Below are positions 54,312-64,000 of a DNA stretch of 64,000 bases, piece by piece (the stretch's first letter is position 1; every line of letters begins with the position of its first letter). Source of the DNA: Methylobacterium goesingense (GTDB lineage: Bacteria; Pseudomonadota; Alphaproteobacteria; Rhizobiales; Beijerinckiaceae); the NCBI RefSeq assembly GCF_022179225.1, contig NZ_BPQL01000025.1:29451-93450 (forward strand). Direction: 5' to 3'. The notes below the pieces were generated by a model. The model was not told where the DNA came from and did no database searches. It saw only the letters and a program-made list of their open reading frames with translations. A program made the position numbers and the translations under genes.

Positions 54312-54754
54312 CCGGCTGGCTCCTCGATACGAACATCCTGTCCGAGTTGCGCCGGCCGAAGCCGGAGCGGCGCGTGGTGGATTTCGTGGCCGCCCAGCCC
54401 CTCGACCGCCTCTTCGTCAGCACCGCGACCCTGGCGGAGATCCGCTTCGGGATCGAATGCGTCGCGGATGTCGGCCGGCGGGCGGAACTCGACGCGTGGC
54501 TGACCCTCAGGGTCCGCCCCCTGTTCGAGCATCGGGTTCTCGAAATCACCGAGGACGTGATGTTCACCTGGCGCATCCTCGCCGAGGAGGGCAGCAAGGC
54601 GGGTCAGAAGGCGGGCCACGGCTTTCCGCAGCCCGACCTGATCATCGCGGCCACGGCCCTGCGCCATGGCTTGACGATCGTGACGCGGGATGCCGCGGAT
54701 TATCGGAAGATCCGCGTCCCGTCGTTGAACCCCTCGACGGACGCTTGGTCTTGA
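54308..54754 (+). CDS. PIN-domain ribonuclease toxin (VapC/FitB-like)
   Basis: A 148-aa protein starting at GTG 54308. The four acidic PIN residues are present: D7 (LLDTNILSEL), E44, D109 (QPDLIIAATAL) and D127 (TRDAADY). FitB-like PIN toxins cleave RNA; the antitoxin upstream is Phd-type, a frequent mix. The stop codon falls in the first of three TTGGYCTTGAGA repeats. Confidence 0.9.
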   Translation: MTGWLLDTNILSELRRPKPERRVVDFVAAQPLDRLFVSTATLAEIRFGIECVADVGRRAELDAWLTLRVRPLFEHRVLEITEDVMFTWRILAEEGSKAGQKAGHGFPQPDLIIAATALRHGLTIVTRDAADYRKIRVPSLNPSTDAWS

Positions 54755-54805
54755 GAGAGGCTTAGCCTCAAGAAACTTTTGGCCTTGAGACGGTTGGCCT
54801 TGAGA
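54745..54805 (+). repeat. 12-nt repeat, three copies, spanning the PIN toxin stop codon
   Basis: TTGGTCTTGAGA at 54745-54756, TTGGCCTTGAGA at 54779-54790 and 54794-54805. The first copy contains the toxin stop TGA (54752-54754). Spacing between copies is uneven (22 and 3 nt). Confidence 0.8.
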
Positions 54806-54873
54806 GAGACTACTTGCCGTCCGCCAACGTCGCGGTCCCGTGGAAACACCGGACCCGCGACGCGGCGTTCGCC

Positions 54874-55530
54874 TCAGGCCGCCTCGGGCTTCGGGCCGAG
54901 GCGCTTGTCGAGGTAGGTGTCCACGGTCTGGGTCAGCTCGTCGACCTTGCCGTCGAAGAAGTGGTTGGCGCCCTCGACCATCTGGTGCTCGATGATGACA
55001 CCCTTCTGAGTCTTCACCTTCTCGATCACCGGCATGACCTCGCGGGCCGGAGCCACACGATCCTCGGAGCCGTGCACGAACAGGCCGGAGGAGGGGCAGG
55101 GCGCCAGGAAGGTGAAGTCGTACCGGTTGGCCATCGCGGCGATCGAGATGAAGCCCTCGATCTCCGGGCGGCGCATCAGCAGCTGCATGCCGATCCACGA
55201 ACCGAACGAGACGCCGGCGATCCAGCAGGCGCGGGCCTCGGGGTTCACCGACTGCACCCAGTCGAGGGCGGAGGCCGCGTCGGAGAGTTCCCCGGTGCCG
55301 TGGTCGAACGCGCCCTGGCTGCGGCCGACGCCGCGGAAATTGAAGCGCAGGGCGGCGAAGCCGCGATTGGCGAACGTGTAGAAAAGATTGTACACGATTT
55401 GATTGTTCATCGTGCCCCCGAACTGGGGGTGCGGATGCAGCACGATCGCGATCGGGGCGCCCTTCTTCTTGGGCGCCTGGTAGCGCCCCTCGAGACGGCC
55501 GGCCGGACCGGTGAAGATGACTTCGGGCAT
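54874..55530 (-). CDS. Alpha/beta hydrolase, dienelactone-hydrolase-like
   Basis: A 218-aa protein starting MPEVIFTGPAGRLEGRYQ with a nucleophile-elbow-like GVSFGSW (Ser) and IVLHPHPQFGGTMNNQIV. This compact hydrolase family is common in alphaproteobacteria (CocE/NonD or YpfH-like annotation). Final His is in HQMVEGANHFFDGK. Substrate unknown. It is transcribed away from the suf operon and may share the Irr-like site region. Confidence 0.85.
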   Translation of the reverse strand: MPEVIFTGPAGRLEGRYQAPKKKGAPIAIVLHPHPQFGGTMNNQIVYNLFYTFANRGFAALRFNFRGVGRSQGAFDHGTGELSDAASALDWVQSVNPEARACWIAGVSFGSWIGMQLLMRRPEIEGFISIAAMANRYDFTFLAPCPSSGLFVHGSEDRVAPAREVMPVIEKVKTQKGVIIEHQMVEGANHFFDGKVDELTQTVDTYLDKRLGPKPEAA

Positions 55531-55855
55531 GAAACCTAAACTCCTGGGCGACGCGACCGCCGGGCCCCGTCACGGTGGATCGCCGCTTCGTCGGCAAGGC
55601 GCGCGTCCGAGGCCCGGGCAAAGCCGCGAGGCATGCCTTGACTCGCCGGGCCACGAACCTAAAAGCGCTCTTAGAATAATTCTAGCTAACTAGAATTATT
55701 CTAAACAACGCCGGTCGGACCCGTTTCGGATCGGCGCGTTCCCTGCACGACGGGCAACCGGAACACGTATCGTGACGGCGCCTTAGCATGATCGTGGGGG
55801 GCAAAAGCAAGGATTTGTCGCTCTAGCCCTTGACGCTGCCAGTGGTTTTTCCCGG
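55531..55855. other. 325-nt divergent intergenic region
   Basis: Besides the Irr-like boxes, this gap has no other recognisable site, small gene or iscR-like regulator gene. The suf operon here begins directly with the desulfurase. Confidence 0.5.
55671..55704. promoter_or_regulatory. Paired Irr/ICE-like boxes upstream of the suf operon
   Basis: A perfect 15-bp inverted repeat with 4-nt spacer. Each arm is itself nearly palindromic, TTAGAA-TAA-TTCTAG and CTAGAA-TTA-TTCTAA, close to the Irr-binding ICE consensus TTTAGAA-N3-TTCTAAA. It lies 152 nt before the first suf gene and 141 nt before the divergent hydrolase start. Irr is the haem-responsive iron regulator of alphaproteobacteria, and suf is a known Irr target in relatives. 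Confidence 0.75.
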
Positions 55856-57016
55856 ATGACTTCGCCCCGCGCCTACCTCGACCACAACGCGACATCACCG
55901 GTTCGGCCGGAGGTGGCGGCTGCCGTGGCGCGGGCGCTCGACCTGCCGGGCAACCCCTCGTCCATCCACGCGGAGGGCCGGGCGGCCCGAGCGGCCCTGG
56001 AAAAGGCGCGGGCGGCGGTGGCCCGGCGGGTCGGATCGGGTACGGGCCGGGTGGTGTTCACCAGCGGCGGAACCGAGGCCGCCAACGCCGTGCTGTCCGG
56101 CGCCCTGGCGCGCACGGCGCAGCCCGCGCCGACGCGCCTGCTCATCGGCGCCACCGAGCATTCTTGCGTCTCGGCCGGCCACCGCTTCCCGGCCGACGCC
56201 GTCGACGTCGTGCCCGTGGACGCCGCGGGCGTGATCGACCTGAGCGCCGTGGAGGCCCTGCTCGCCCGGCATGCCGGGACGGGGGTGCTGATCTCGATCC
56301 ATGCCGCCAACAACGAGACCGGCGTGATCCAACCGCTCGGGGCGATCGTCGCCCTGGCCCGGTCGCACGGGCGCGCACTGGTGCATTCCGATGCGGTCCA
56401 GGCCATCGGCAAGATTCCCCTCGATATGGCCGCGCTTGGCCTCGACGCCCTGAGCCTGTCGGGGCACAAGTTCGGTGCTCCCAAGGGCGTCGGCGCCATC
56501 GTGCTCGCCGAGGGCGTGACCTTGGGCGAGGGCTTCCTGCGCGGCGGCGGCCAGGAGGCGCGCCTGCGTGGCGGCACCGAGAACCTGCCCGGCATCGTCG
56601 GGCTGGGGGTCGCCGCCGACCTCGCCGATCCCGCGCAGGCGGACCGCCTCGCGGACCTGCGCGACGGTATCGAGGCCGGCCTGCGCGCCTGCGCACCCGA
56701 CCTCGCCGTGTTCGGTGCCGGCGCTCCGCGCCTGCCCAACACCTTGAGCTTCGCCGTTCCGGGGCTCGACGCCCCGACGGCGCTGATGCGGCTCGACCTT
56801 TCGGGCGTCGCCATCTCGTCCGGCTCGGCCTGCGCCTCCGGCAAGGTCGCGCGCTCGCCCGTGCTCATGGCCATGGGCGTCACCCCCGCGCTGGCCGCAG
56901 GGGCCCTGCGCGTGAGCCTCGGGTGGAACAGCACCGAAAGCGACGCAGCGCGGTGTCGCGCCGCCTGCGAACGCCTGGTGGAGACCCTATATCGACGGCA
57001 GGGGCACGCGGCGTGA
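55856..57016 (+). CDS. Cysteine desulfurase, IscS/NifS-like (first gene of suf operon)
   Basis: A 386-aa PLP enzyme: [14 protein letters not shown] start, PLP-lysine in [15 protein letters not shown], and active Cys in [14 protein letters not shown]. The group I-type active-site loop is IscS/NifS-like. It removes sulfur from cysteine for Fe-S clusters. A second desulfurase (SufS type) lies in the same operon. No good RBS is seen before ATG 55856, which follows the Irr-like site by 152 nt. Confidence 0.92.
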   Translation: MTSPRAYLDHNATSPVRPEVAAAVARALDLPGNPSSIHAEGRAARAALEKARAAVARRVGSGTGRVVFTSGGTEAANAVLSGALARTAQPAPTRLLIGATEHSCVSAGHRFPADAVDVVPVDAAGVIDLSAVEALLARHAGTGVLISIHAANNETGVIQPLGAIVALARSHGRALVHSDAVQAIGKIPLDMAALGLDALSLSGHKFGAPKGVGAIVLAEGVTLGEGFLRGGGQEARLRGGTENLPGIVGLGVAADLADPAQADRLADLRDGIEAGLRACAPDLAVFGAGAPRLPNTLSFAVPGLDAPTALMRLDLSGVAISSGSACASGKVARSPVLMAMGVTPALAAGALRVSLGWNSTESDAARCRAACERLVETLYRRQGHAA

Positions 57017-57083
57017 GTGCCGCCTTCCCAAGCCATCCGACCAACACCCGGCCCTTGACGCCGGGCATGTCAGGAGACGCATA

Positions 57084-58553
<1,470 letters not shown>

Positions 58554-58583
58554 GGCGGCTCGACCTAAACATCCCGCGCGCAC

Positions 58584-58735
58584 TTCCCCTCTCCCCTCTG
58601 CGGGAGAGGGTGGCCCACGAAGCGGGTCGGGCCGGGACGAAGTCCCGCATGAGGGGAGCGCGCTCACCGGAGAGGTCGCCCCCTTTCCTGCCTGCTCCGC
58701 AGGCACTTTCCCCCGCAGAGGGGGAGGGTCGCTCC
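58584..58735. repeat. Intergenic palindromic repeat element (REP/MITE-like), sufB-sufC gap
   Basis: Outer inverted arms (CCCCTCTCCCCTCTGCGGGAG at the left; CCCCCGCAGAGGGGGAGGG at the right) enclose smaller hairpins such as GGGACGAAGTCCC and TGCCTGCTCCGCAGGCA. The design resembles the 10891-11003 element. It interrupts the suf operon but spares its genes. Confidence 0.75.
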
Positions 58736-58767
58736 GCGTTTCAAATTCTAGAACGGACTATGCTGCA

Positions 58768-59520
58768 ATGATCGAAATCAAGAACCTTACCGTCGCCATC
58801 GAGGACAAGCAGATCCTCAACGGCCTCAACCTCACCGTGAACGACGGCGAGGTCGCCGCTATCATGGGGCCGAACGGCTCGGGCAAGTCGACCCTGTCCT
58901 ACGTCATCGCCGGCAAGGAGGATTACGAGGTCACCGACGGCGAGATCCTGCTCGACGGCGTGAACATCCTCGAGATGAGCCCCGACGAGCGTGCAGCGTC
59001 GGGCGTGTTCCTGGCCTTCCAGTACCCGCTGGAGATCCCCGGCGTCGGCACGATGACCTTCCTCAAGGCGACGCTCAACGCCCAGCGCCGGGCGCGCGGC
59101 GAGGGCGAGCTCTCCACGCCGGACTTCATCCGCAAGGTGAATGCTGCGGCCGAGAAGCTGGAGATCAACAAGGAGATGCTCAAGCGCGCCCTCAACGTCG
59201 GGTTCTCCGGCGGCGAGAAGAAGCGCATGGAGATCCTGCAGATGGCCCTCCTGGAGCCGAAGTTCTGCGTCCTCGACGAGACCGATTCCGGCCTCGACAT
59301 CGATGCCCTGCGCATCGTCTCGGAGGGCGTCAACGCGCTGCGCGCGAAAGGCCGCTCCTTCCTCGTCATCACCCACTATCAGCGCCTGCTCGACTACATC
59401 GTGCCGGACGTGGTCCACGTCATGTCGCAGGGCCAGATCGTGAAGTCGGGTGACAAGGACCTCGCCAAGGCCCTCGAAGCCTCCGGCTATGCCGAGTATC
59501 GCACGGGCGAGGCCGCCTGA
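58768..59520 (+). CDS. sufC: SufC, ABC-type ATPase of Fe-S assembly
   Basis: A 250-aa ATPase with Walker [10 protein letters not shown] (34-42), signature [13 protein letters not shown], Walker [13 protein letters not shown] and H-loop [11 protein letters not shown]. SufC drives scaffold rearrangement of SufBD. The stop is 1 nt before the sufD start. Confidence 0.97.
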   Translation: MIEIKNLTVAIEDKQILNGLNLTVNDGEVAAIMGPNGSGKSTLSYVIAGKEDYEVTDGEILLDGVNILEMSPDERAASGVFLAFQYPLEIPGVGTMTFLKATLNAQRRARGEGELSTPDFIRKVNAAAEKLEINKEMLKRALNVGFSGGEKKRMEILQMALLEPKFCVLDETDSGLDIDALRIVSEGVNALRAKGRSFLVITHYQRLLDYIVPDVVHVMSQGQIVKSGDKDLAKALEASGYAEYRTGEAA

Positions 59521-59521
59521 G

Positions 59522-60844
59522 ATGGCCGACATCACTCCCCTCCGCACCGCGGCCGAGACCGGGCTCTTGAAGCTCTTCGAAGCCACGAAGATGAAGTACC
59601 CCACGGGCGTCTCGATCGCCCGCGAGGAGGCGTTCCGCTATTTCGAGGCGGTCGGTCTGCCGACCCGCCGGGTCGAGGCCTTCAAGTACACCGACCTGCG
59701 CTCGGCATTCCGTGACGCCGCCCACCCGGCCGAGATGCCCTCGGCCGAGACCGCGCGGGCGGCCGTAGCGCAAGCCAAGGGCTTTGCCGGGATCGAGGCC
59801 GTGCGCCTCACCTTCGTCAACGGCCACCTGATCGAGGCCGAATCCGACCTCGGCCGCATCCCGGCCGGTGTCACCGTGACCCCGCTGACCCGGGCACTCA
59901 CCGAGGGCCACCCGCATCTCGACCAGCTGACGCCGGTGCGCCAAGCCTCCGAGAACCCGATCTACCAGCTCAACACCGCCTTCCTGGCGGATGGTGCGCT
60001 GATCGCCGTGGAGGCCGGGGCCAAGGTCGAGACGCCACTGCACCTGCGCTTCATCGGCACCGGCGCTGAGGCCTATTCGACGGCCACACGCGTGCTGGTG
60101 ACCCTGGGTGAGGGCGCCGAGGTCATGGTGCTGGAGAGCCACGAGGGGCCGGACGGCATCGCCTACCAGCCCAACGACGCCGTCGACGTGACAGTGGCCG
60201 ACACCGCCACCTTCCGGCACGCCCGCCTGAATGCTGAAGGCCGCGAGGCCGTGGCGCTCTCGACGCTGTCCGTAAAACTCGGCGCCGCGTCGGCGGTCGA
60301 GACCGTCAACGTGGTCGTGGGCGCCGTGCTCTCGCGCCACCAGGTCTACCTGAACTTCGCCGGGGCCGACGGCCGCGCGGTGGTGAACGGGGCGGCCATG
60401 CTCAACGGCCGCCAGCTCGCCGACACCACCTTCCTGGCCGACCACGCCGCCACCGGCGGGGTGAGCCGCGAACTGTTCAAGACCGTGGTGGACGGTGAGG
60501 CCACGGGCGTGTTCCAGGGCAAGATCATCGTCCAGCAGGCGGCCCAGCAGACCGACGGCAAGATGATGTCGGCCTGCCTCATCCTGTCCGACGACGGCCA
60601 GATGATGAACAAGCCCGAGCTCGAGATCTTCGCCGACGACGTCGCCTGCGGCCACGGCGCCACCTGCGGCGCCCTCGACGACGACCTGCTGTTCTACCTG
60701 ATGCAGCGCGGGCTGCCGAAGGCGGAAGCCGAGAGCCTGCTGGTCCAGGCCTTCCTGGGTGCGGCCATCGAGTCGGTCAGCCACGAGGGCGCCCGCGAGG
60801 CGCTGGTCGGCACCATCGAGGCGTGGCTCGCGGCGCGCGGCTGA
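59522..60844 (+). CDS. sufD: SufD, Fe-S assembly scaffold subunit
   Basis: A 440-aa protein with RRVEAFKYTDLRSAFRD near the N-terminus and the SufBD core (KPELEIFADDVACGHGATCG, QRGLPKAEAESLLVQAFLG). It pairs with SufB. Start ATG 59522 immediately follows sufC. A small poly-pyrimidine palindrome (about 60862-60890) lies between its end and sufS. Confidence 0.95.
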   Translation: MADITPLRTAAETGLLKLFEATKMKYPTGVSIAREEAFRYFEAVGLPTRRVEAFKYTDLRSAFRDAAHPAEMPSAETARAAVAQAKGFAGIEAVRLTFVNGHLIEAESDLGRIPAGVTVTPLTRALTEGHPHLDQLTPVRQASENPIYQLNTAFLADGALIAVEAGAKVETPLHLRFIGTGAEAYSTATRVLVTLGEGAEVMVLESHEGPDGIAYQPNDAVDVTVADTATFRHARLNAEGREAVALSTLSVKLGAASAVETVNVVVGAVLSRHQVYLNFAGADGRAVVNGAAMLNGRQLADTTFLADHAATGGVSRELFKTVVDGEATGVFQGKIIVQQAAQQTDGKMMSACLILSDDGQMMNKPELEIFADDVACGHGATCGALDDDLLFYLMQRGLPKAEAESLLVQAFLGAAIESVSHEGAREALVGTIEAWLAARG

Positions 60845-60861
60845 CCGCATCCCGAGAGGGC

Positions 60862-60897
60862 CCTTCCCCCTCGCGCGGGGGGGAGGGTCGCGCGCGC
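60862..60897. repeat. Short GC-rich palindrome in the sufD-sufS gap
   Basis: CCTTCCCCCTCGCGCGGGGGGGAGGG forms an imperfect hairpin like one arm of the 10891 and 58584 elements. It is perhaps a solo copy of the same repeat family. Confidence 0.55.
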
Positions 60898-60919
60898 CGG
60901 ACACCCAACAGGTATCGCC

Positions 60920-62164
60920 ATGAACGCACCCGTCCTGAACACCCCCTACGACGTCGCGGCGATCCGGGCCCAGTTCCCGATCCTCGCCGAGAAGGTCTAT
61001 GGCCGGCCGCTGGTCTATCTCGACAACGCGGCCTCGTCGCAGAAGCCGCGCGCGGTCATCGACGCCATGGTGAACTGCATGGAGACGGGCTACGCCAACG
61101 TCCATCGCGGGCTGCACTTCATGGCGAACGCCGCCACCGAAGGGTTCGAGGGCGCGCGCGAGACCACGCGGCAGTTCCTCAACGCCAATTCCACCGACGA
61201 GATCATCTTCACCCGCAACGCCACCGAGGCCTACAACCTCGTGGCCTCGTCCATGGGCTGGGCCGGCCTGATCGGGGAGGGGGACGAGATCATCCTCTCG
61301 ATCATGGAGCATCATTCCAACATCGTGCCCTGGCACTTCCTGCGCGAGCGGCGCGGGGCCGTGATCAAGTGGGCGCCGGTCGACGACCAAGGCAACTTCC
61401 TCGTCGAGGAATACGAGAAGCTGTTCACGCCGCGCACCAAGATGGTGGCGATCACCCACATGTCCAACGTGCTCGGCACGGTGACGCCGGCCGCCGAGAT
61501 CGTGCGCATCGCCCACGCCCACGGGGTGCCGGTTCTCCTCGACGGGGCGCAGAGCGCGGTGCACCAGCCCATCGACGTGAAGGCGCTCGATTGCGACTTC
61601 TTCGTCTTCACGGGCCACAAGGTCTACGGCCCCACCGGCATCGGTGTCCTCTACGGCAAGCGGGAATGGCTCGAGCGCCTGCCCCCCTACCAGGGCGGCG
61701 GCGAGATGATCCGCACCGTCTCCCAGGACACGGTCACCTACAACGATCCGCCGCACCGCTTCGAGGCCGGCACGCCGGCGATCGTCGAGGCGGTGGGCCT
61801 CGGCGCGGCGCTGGAATTCATGATGACGCTCGGTCGGGACAAGATCGCCGCCCACGAGGCCGCCCTGCTGGCCTATGCACAGGAGCGCCTCGGCGCCATG
61901 AATTCCTTGCGGATGATCGGCACCGCCAAGGACAAGGGCGGCGTCATCGCCTTCGAGATGAAGGGGGCGCACGCCCACGACATCGCCACGGTGATCGACC
62001 GCTACGGCGTGGCGATCCGGGCCGGGACGCACTGCGCCATGCCGCTCCTCACACGTTTCGGCGCGACCTCCACCTGTCGCGCCTCCTTCGGACTGTATAA
62101 CACCACGCAGGAAGTCGACGCCCTCGCCGAGGCGCTTGCCAAGGCCGAGATGATGTTCGCCTGA
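60920..62164 (+). CDS. sufS: SufS-type cysteine desulfurase
   Basis: A 414-aa PLP enzyme: VYLDNAASSQKP at the start, PLP-lysine in FVFTGHKVYGPTGIGVLYG, and active Cys in RAGTHCAMPLLTRFG. This is group II (SufS/CsdA) type. It passes persulfide sulfur to the SufBCD scaffold, usually through SufE or SufU, neither of which is visible in this window. Start ATG 60920. Confidence 0.95.
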   Translation: MNAPVLNTPYDVAAIRAQFPILAEKVYGRPLVYLDNAASSQKPRAVIDAMVNCMETGYANVHRGLHFMANAATEGFEGARETTRQFLNANSTDEIIFTRNATEAYNLVASSMGWAGLIGEGDEIILSIMEHHSNIVPWHFLRERRGAVIKWAPVDDQGNFLVEEYEKLFTPRTKMVAITHMSNVLGTVTPAAEIVRIAHAHGVPVLLDGAQSAVHQPIDVKALDCDFFVFTGHKVYGPTGIGVLYGKREWLERLPPYQGGGEMIRTVSQDTVTYNDPPHRFEAGTPAIVEAVGLGAALEFMMTLGRDKIAAHEAALLAYAQERLGAMNSLRMIGTAKDKGGVIAFEMKGAHAHDIATVIDRYGVAIRAGTHCAMPLLTRFGATSTCRASFGLYNTTQEVDALAEALAKAEMMFA

Positions 62165-62174
62165 GGACCAGACC

Positions 62175-62555
62175 ATGAGCGACGCAGCCATCACCGGCGG
62201 GGCCAACACCCCCACCATCGCGAGCGACTCGGCGATCCCGCCCGAGGAACTCGACCGCCTGACCGACGACATCGTGGTCGCCCTGAAGAGCGTCTACGAC
62301 CCCGAGATCCCGGCCGACATCTACGAGCTCGGCCTGATCTACAAGGTCGACATCGCCGACGACCGCAAGGTCGCCATCGACATGACCCTCACGGCCCCGG
62401 GCTGCCCCGTGGCCGGCGAGATGCCGGGCTGGGTCGAGACGGCGGTCGCCGCCGTGCCGGGCGTCCAGTCCTGCGCCGTCACCATGGTGTTCGACCCGCC
62501 GTGGGACCAGAGCCGGATGTCGGACGAGGCCCGCGTCGCCCTGGACATGTGGTAG
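62175..62555 (+). CDS. sufT: SufT, DUF59/MIP18-type Fe-S assembly factor
   Basis: A 126-aa protein with SVYDPEIPADIYELGLIYKV and MTLTAPGCPVAGEMPGWVE, the DUF59 signature with the conserved Cys. SufT helps mature Fe-S proteins. It lies 10 nt after sufS and ends the uninterrupted part of the operon. Confidence 0.93.
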   Translation: MSDAAITGGANTPTIASDSAIPPEELDRLTDDIVVALKSVYDPEIPADIYELGLIYKVDIADDRKVAIDMTLTAPGCPVAGEMPGWVETAVAAVPGVQSCAVTMVFDPPWDQSRMSDEARVALDMW

Positions 62556-62562
62556 CGGAGGC

Positions 62563-63159
62563 TCAGGCCTCGGCCGCGAGATCCCGGCGCGGCGGGAAGC
62601 TCAGGCCGTCATAGATGTCCGCCATCGCCAGCGTCGTGCCAATGGTGGGCAGATCAATGACGGCGTCGAGTCCCTCGAAGGTCTCGATGTCCCATGCCTC
62701 TCCGAGGCGCCGGTAAAGCAACGCCTGCGGCTTCAGCGTCTCGACGAGGAGGATGTAGGCCAGGGTGGGGTGGCGTTTGTACTCCTCGACCTTGCGAGTC
62801 TGGTCGATCGTGGTGGTCGACGGTGACGCCACCGCGACCACGAGTTTGGGCTCACGCGCCTCGTAGGTGTCCTGGATCAGGGGCGCGCATTCGACCATCA
62901 CGTCGGGCCGGCGCAAGCCCCGGATGCTGGTCCGGAGCGCGATGTCGGCCGTGGTCGGATGGCAGGATGTCCCGCGCAGTTGCGCGTACAGAGAGCCGAT
63001 GACGTTCACCGTCGCCCGGTCGTGCTGCATGCTGGCCCCGGTCATCATCCTGTGCCGCGGCACCGGGTAGCCGTCGACGAGTTCGTAGAGTTCGTCCTGG
63101 TCGCGCTGCCAGACGAAGAAATCCTCGGGCGTCATGGTGAGGCGTACGGCGTCTGCCAT
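62563..63159 (-). CDS. Uma2-family (DUF820) putative endonuclease, inserted within suf
   Basis: A 198-aa protein of the Uma2/DUF820 PD-(D/E)xK family: MTPEDFFVWQRDQDELYELVDGYPV (split), RRPDVMVEC, KVEEYKRHPTLAYILLV. The usual catalytic Glu (LVVEVLSPST) is Ala (LVVAVASPST), so activity is doubtful. It runs opposite to the suf genes, between sufT and sufA. The family is expanded and mobile-like in many bacteria. Confidence 0.85.
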   Translation of the reverse strand: MADAVRLTMTPEDFFVWQRDQDELYELVDGYPVPRHRMMTGASMQHDRATVNVIGSLYAQLRGTSCHPTTADIALRTSIRGLRRPDVMVECAPLIQDTYEAREPKLVVAVASPSTTTIDQTRKVEEYKRHPTLAYILLVETLKPQALLYRRLGEAWDIETFEGLDAVIDLPTIGTTLAMADIYDGLSFPPRRDLAAEA

Positions 63160-63314
63160 GACGATCCTTCCTGGCCTTCCGTCGCGCCACCCTACGACAG
63201 GGCAACGCTTCCCACGCGGTCGGCCATGGACCGCAGGCTCCGCAATCCTTATCTTAACCGGGTTCGATCACCCTCACCCGCCCGGGCCTTGAACCCGGCC
63301 GTCGGAGAGACATT

Positions 63315-63692
63315 ATGGCATCCAAGTTCCAGGTCCTGTCGCTGACCGACGCGGCGGCGACGCGCATCAAGGCGATTATCGCCGATGCGGACCGGCCCAT
63401 CGCGGGCCTGCGCGTCGGCGTGAAGAACGGCGGCTGTGCCGGCATGTCCTACACCATGGAATACGCCGAGGCGCAGAAGCCCGGCGAGGACCGGGTCGAG
63501 GATCGCGGCGTCACCGTCTTCGTCGATCCGAAGGCGCTGCTGTTCCTGCTCGGCACGCAGATGGACTTCCAGACCAGCAAGCTCTCGTCCCAGTTCGTGT
63601 TCAACAACCCGAACCAGACGTCGGCGTGCGGCTGCGGCGAGTCCGTGGCGATCACCCCGGTGAACCCAGAGGCGATCGGCGCGCGCGCCTGA
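63315..63692 (+). CDS. sufA: SufA/HesB-type Fe-S cluster carrier
   Basis: A 125-aa A-type carrier protein with the three conserved Cys (GGCAGMSY, then SACGCGES near the C-terminus). It receives clusters from SufBCD and hands them to target proteins. It is separated from sufT by the inverted Uma2 gene, so it must have its own promoter or rely on read-through. ATG 63315 follows a GGAGAG RBS. Confidence 0.93.
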   Translation: MASKFQVLSLTDAAATRIKAIIADADRPIAGLRVGVKNGGCAGMSYTMEYAEAQKPGEDRVEDRGVTVFVDPKALLFLLGTQMDFQTSKLSSQFVFNNPNQTSACGCGESVAITPVNPEAIGARA

Positions 63693-63704
63693 GCCCGCAC
63701 GACC

Positions 63705-64000
63705 TCAGGCGACGTGGGGCAGGTGCGCCGCCTCCGCGTCGTCGACGGTGCGGTTTCGACCGTCGCGCTTGGCGCTGAACATGCACTGGTCGGCGCGCTC
63801 CAGAAGCGACACCGCCGTGTCGCCGGGGCGCGTCATCGCCAGCCCGAGCGAGATCGTGACCTTGCCGAGGGACTCGCCCGTGGAGCGCTTGACGAGTTCG
63901 CGCGCCATCACGCTGACGCGGACTTTCTCCGCGATGGCCCGGGCGGTGGCACGGTTGGTGTCCGGCAGCAGCATGGCGAATTCCTCGCCGCCGAAGCGGG
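63705..64000 (-). CDS. GGDEF-domain protein, C-terminal part (5' end outside window)
   Basis: The visible C-terminal ~98 residues include the active-site motif RFGGEEFAMLLPDTNRA and ERADQCMFSAKRDGRNR, so a probably active diguanylate cyclase producing c-di-GMP. The N-terminal sensor part lies beyond base 64000. It is convergent with sufA (12-nt gap). Confidence 0.93.
   Translation of the reverse strand, partial: RFGGEEFAMLLPDTNRATARAIAEKVRVSVMARELVKRSTGESLGKVTISLGLAMTRPGDTAVSLLERADQCMFSAKRDGRNRTVDDAEAAHLPHVA

Noticed and set aside
59420..62272. A 950-codon minus-strand frame across sufD-sufS
   Set aside because: Antisense of well-recognised suf genes; His/Gly/Val-rich without motif.

Overview
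The window is GC-rich, densely coded alphaproteobacterial chromosome, almost certainly a Methylobacterium/Methylorubrum-type methylotroph. The main reasons are the formaldehyde-activating enzyme (Fae) with tetrahydromethanopterin/methylofuran cofactor genes, a complete lanthanide uptake (lut) cluster with lanmodulin, and a SUF operon preceded by Irr/ICE-like iron-control sites. I saw no rRNA, tRNA, prophage, insertion sequence or CRISPR array.

Region 1 (1-7509) is C1 cofactor metabolism. It holds the 3' end of fae, a HisA/HisF-like barrel protein, an MfnF-like protein, a 66-aa orphan, a periplasmic beta-propeller with an MxaD-like SRPBCC protein, and a tightly coupled block of DUF447 protein, dihydropteroate-synthase-like protein, MfnE-like kinase and MfnB.

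Region 2 (7696-17983) is the lanthanide locus: a divergent DUF2380/DUF3280-like gene, then lutA-lutB-lutC-lutD-lutE-lutF-lutG, the TonB receptor lutH, lanM with four DPD-type EF hands, and a small secreted helical protein. LutH should carry the lanthanide across the outer membrane, LutA/E/F across the inner membrane, and LanM should bind it in the periplasm. The supply serves XoxF-type methanol dehydrogenases, which feed formaldehyde to Fae and the H4MPT/methylofuran pathway of region 1.

Region 3 (18145-30553) is exopolysaccharide synthesis and export: polyprenyl-phosphate sugar transferase, glycosyltransferase, Wza-like lipoprotein, Wzz/GumC-like protein with a degenerate kinase domain, FemAB/CelD-like acyltransferase, polysaccharide deacetylase and a UDP-glucuronate-epimerase-like protein. 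A two-gene NitT/TauT-type ABC transporter and small exported proteins are interspersed.

Region 4 (30966-49693) is mostly housekeeping: a GcrA-tail-like mini-protein, SodC, dxs-xseB, a tag-HD-phosphatase operon, ygfZ, a dihydroorotase-like amidohydrolase, an SDR-(beta-propeller-like)-NUDIX-TIGR02301 operon, pdxH, a DnaJ-like chaperone, fabI, an AAA ATPase, PPK2 and a histidine phosphatase.

Region 5 (49833-54754) holds a 1362-aa Pls/PosA-type adenylation/carrier/membrane acyltransferase protein, then a Phd/PIN toxin-antitoxin pair, bordered by short tandem repeats.

Region 6 (55671-63692) is the suf operon (desulfurase, sufB, sufC, sufD, sufS, sufT, then sufA), interrupted by an inverted Uma2-family gene. 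The window ends inside a GGDEF protein gene.

Four genes (lutC, the deacetylase, the Pls-like gene, vapC) have short tandem duplications abutting or containing their stop codons. The lanM leader carries a perfect 21-nt palindrome of GAGTCG/CGACTC units plus an 8-bp hairpin.
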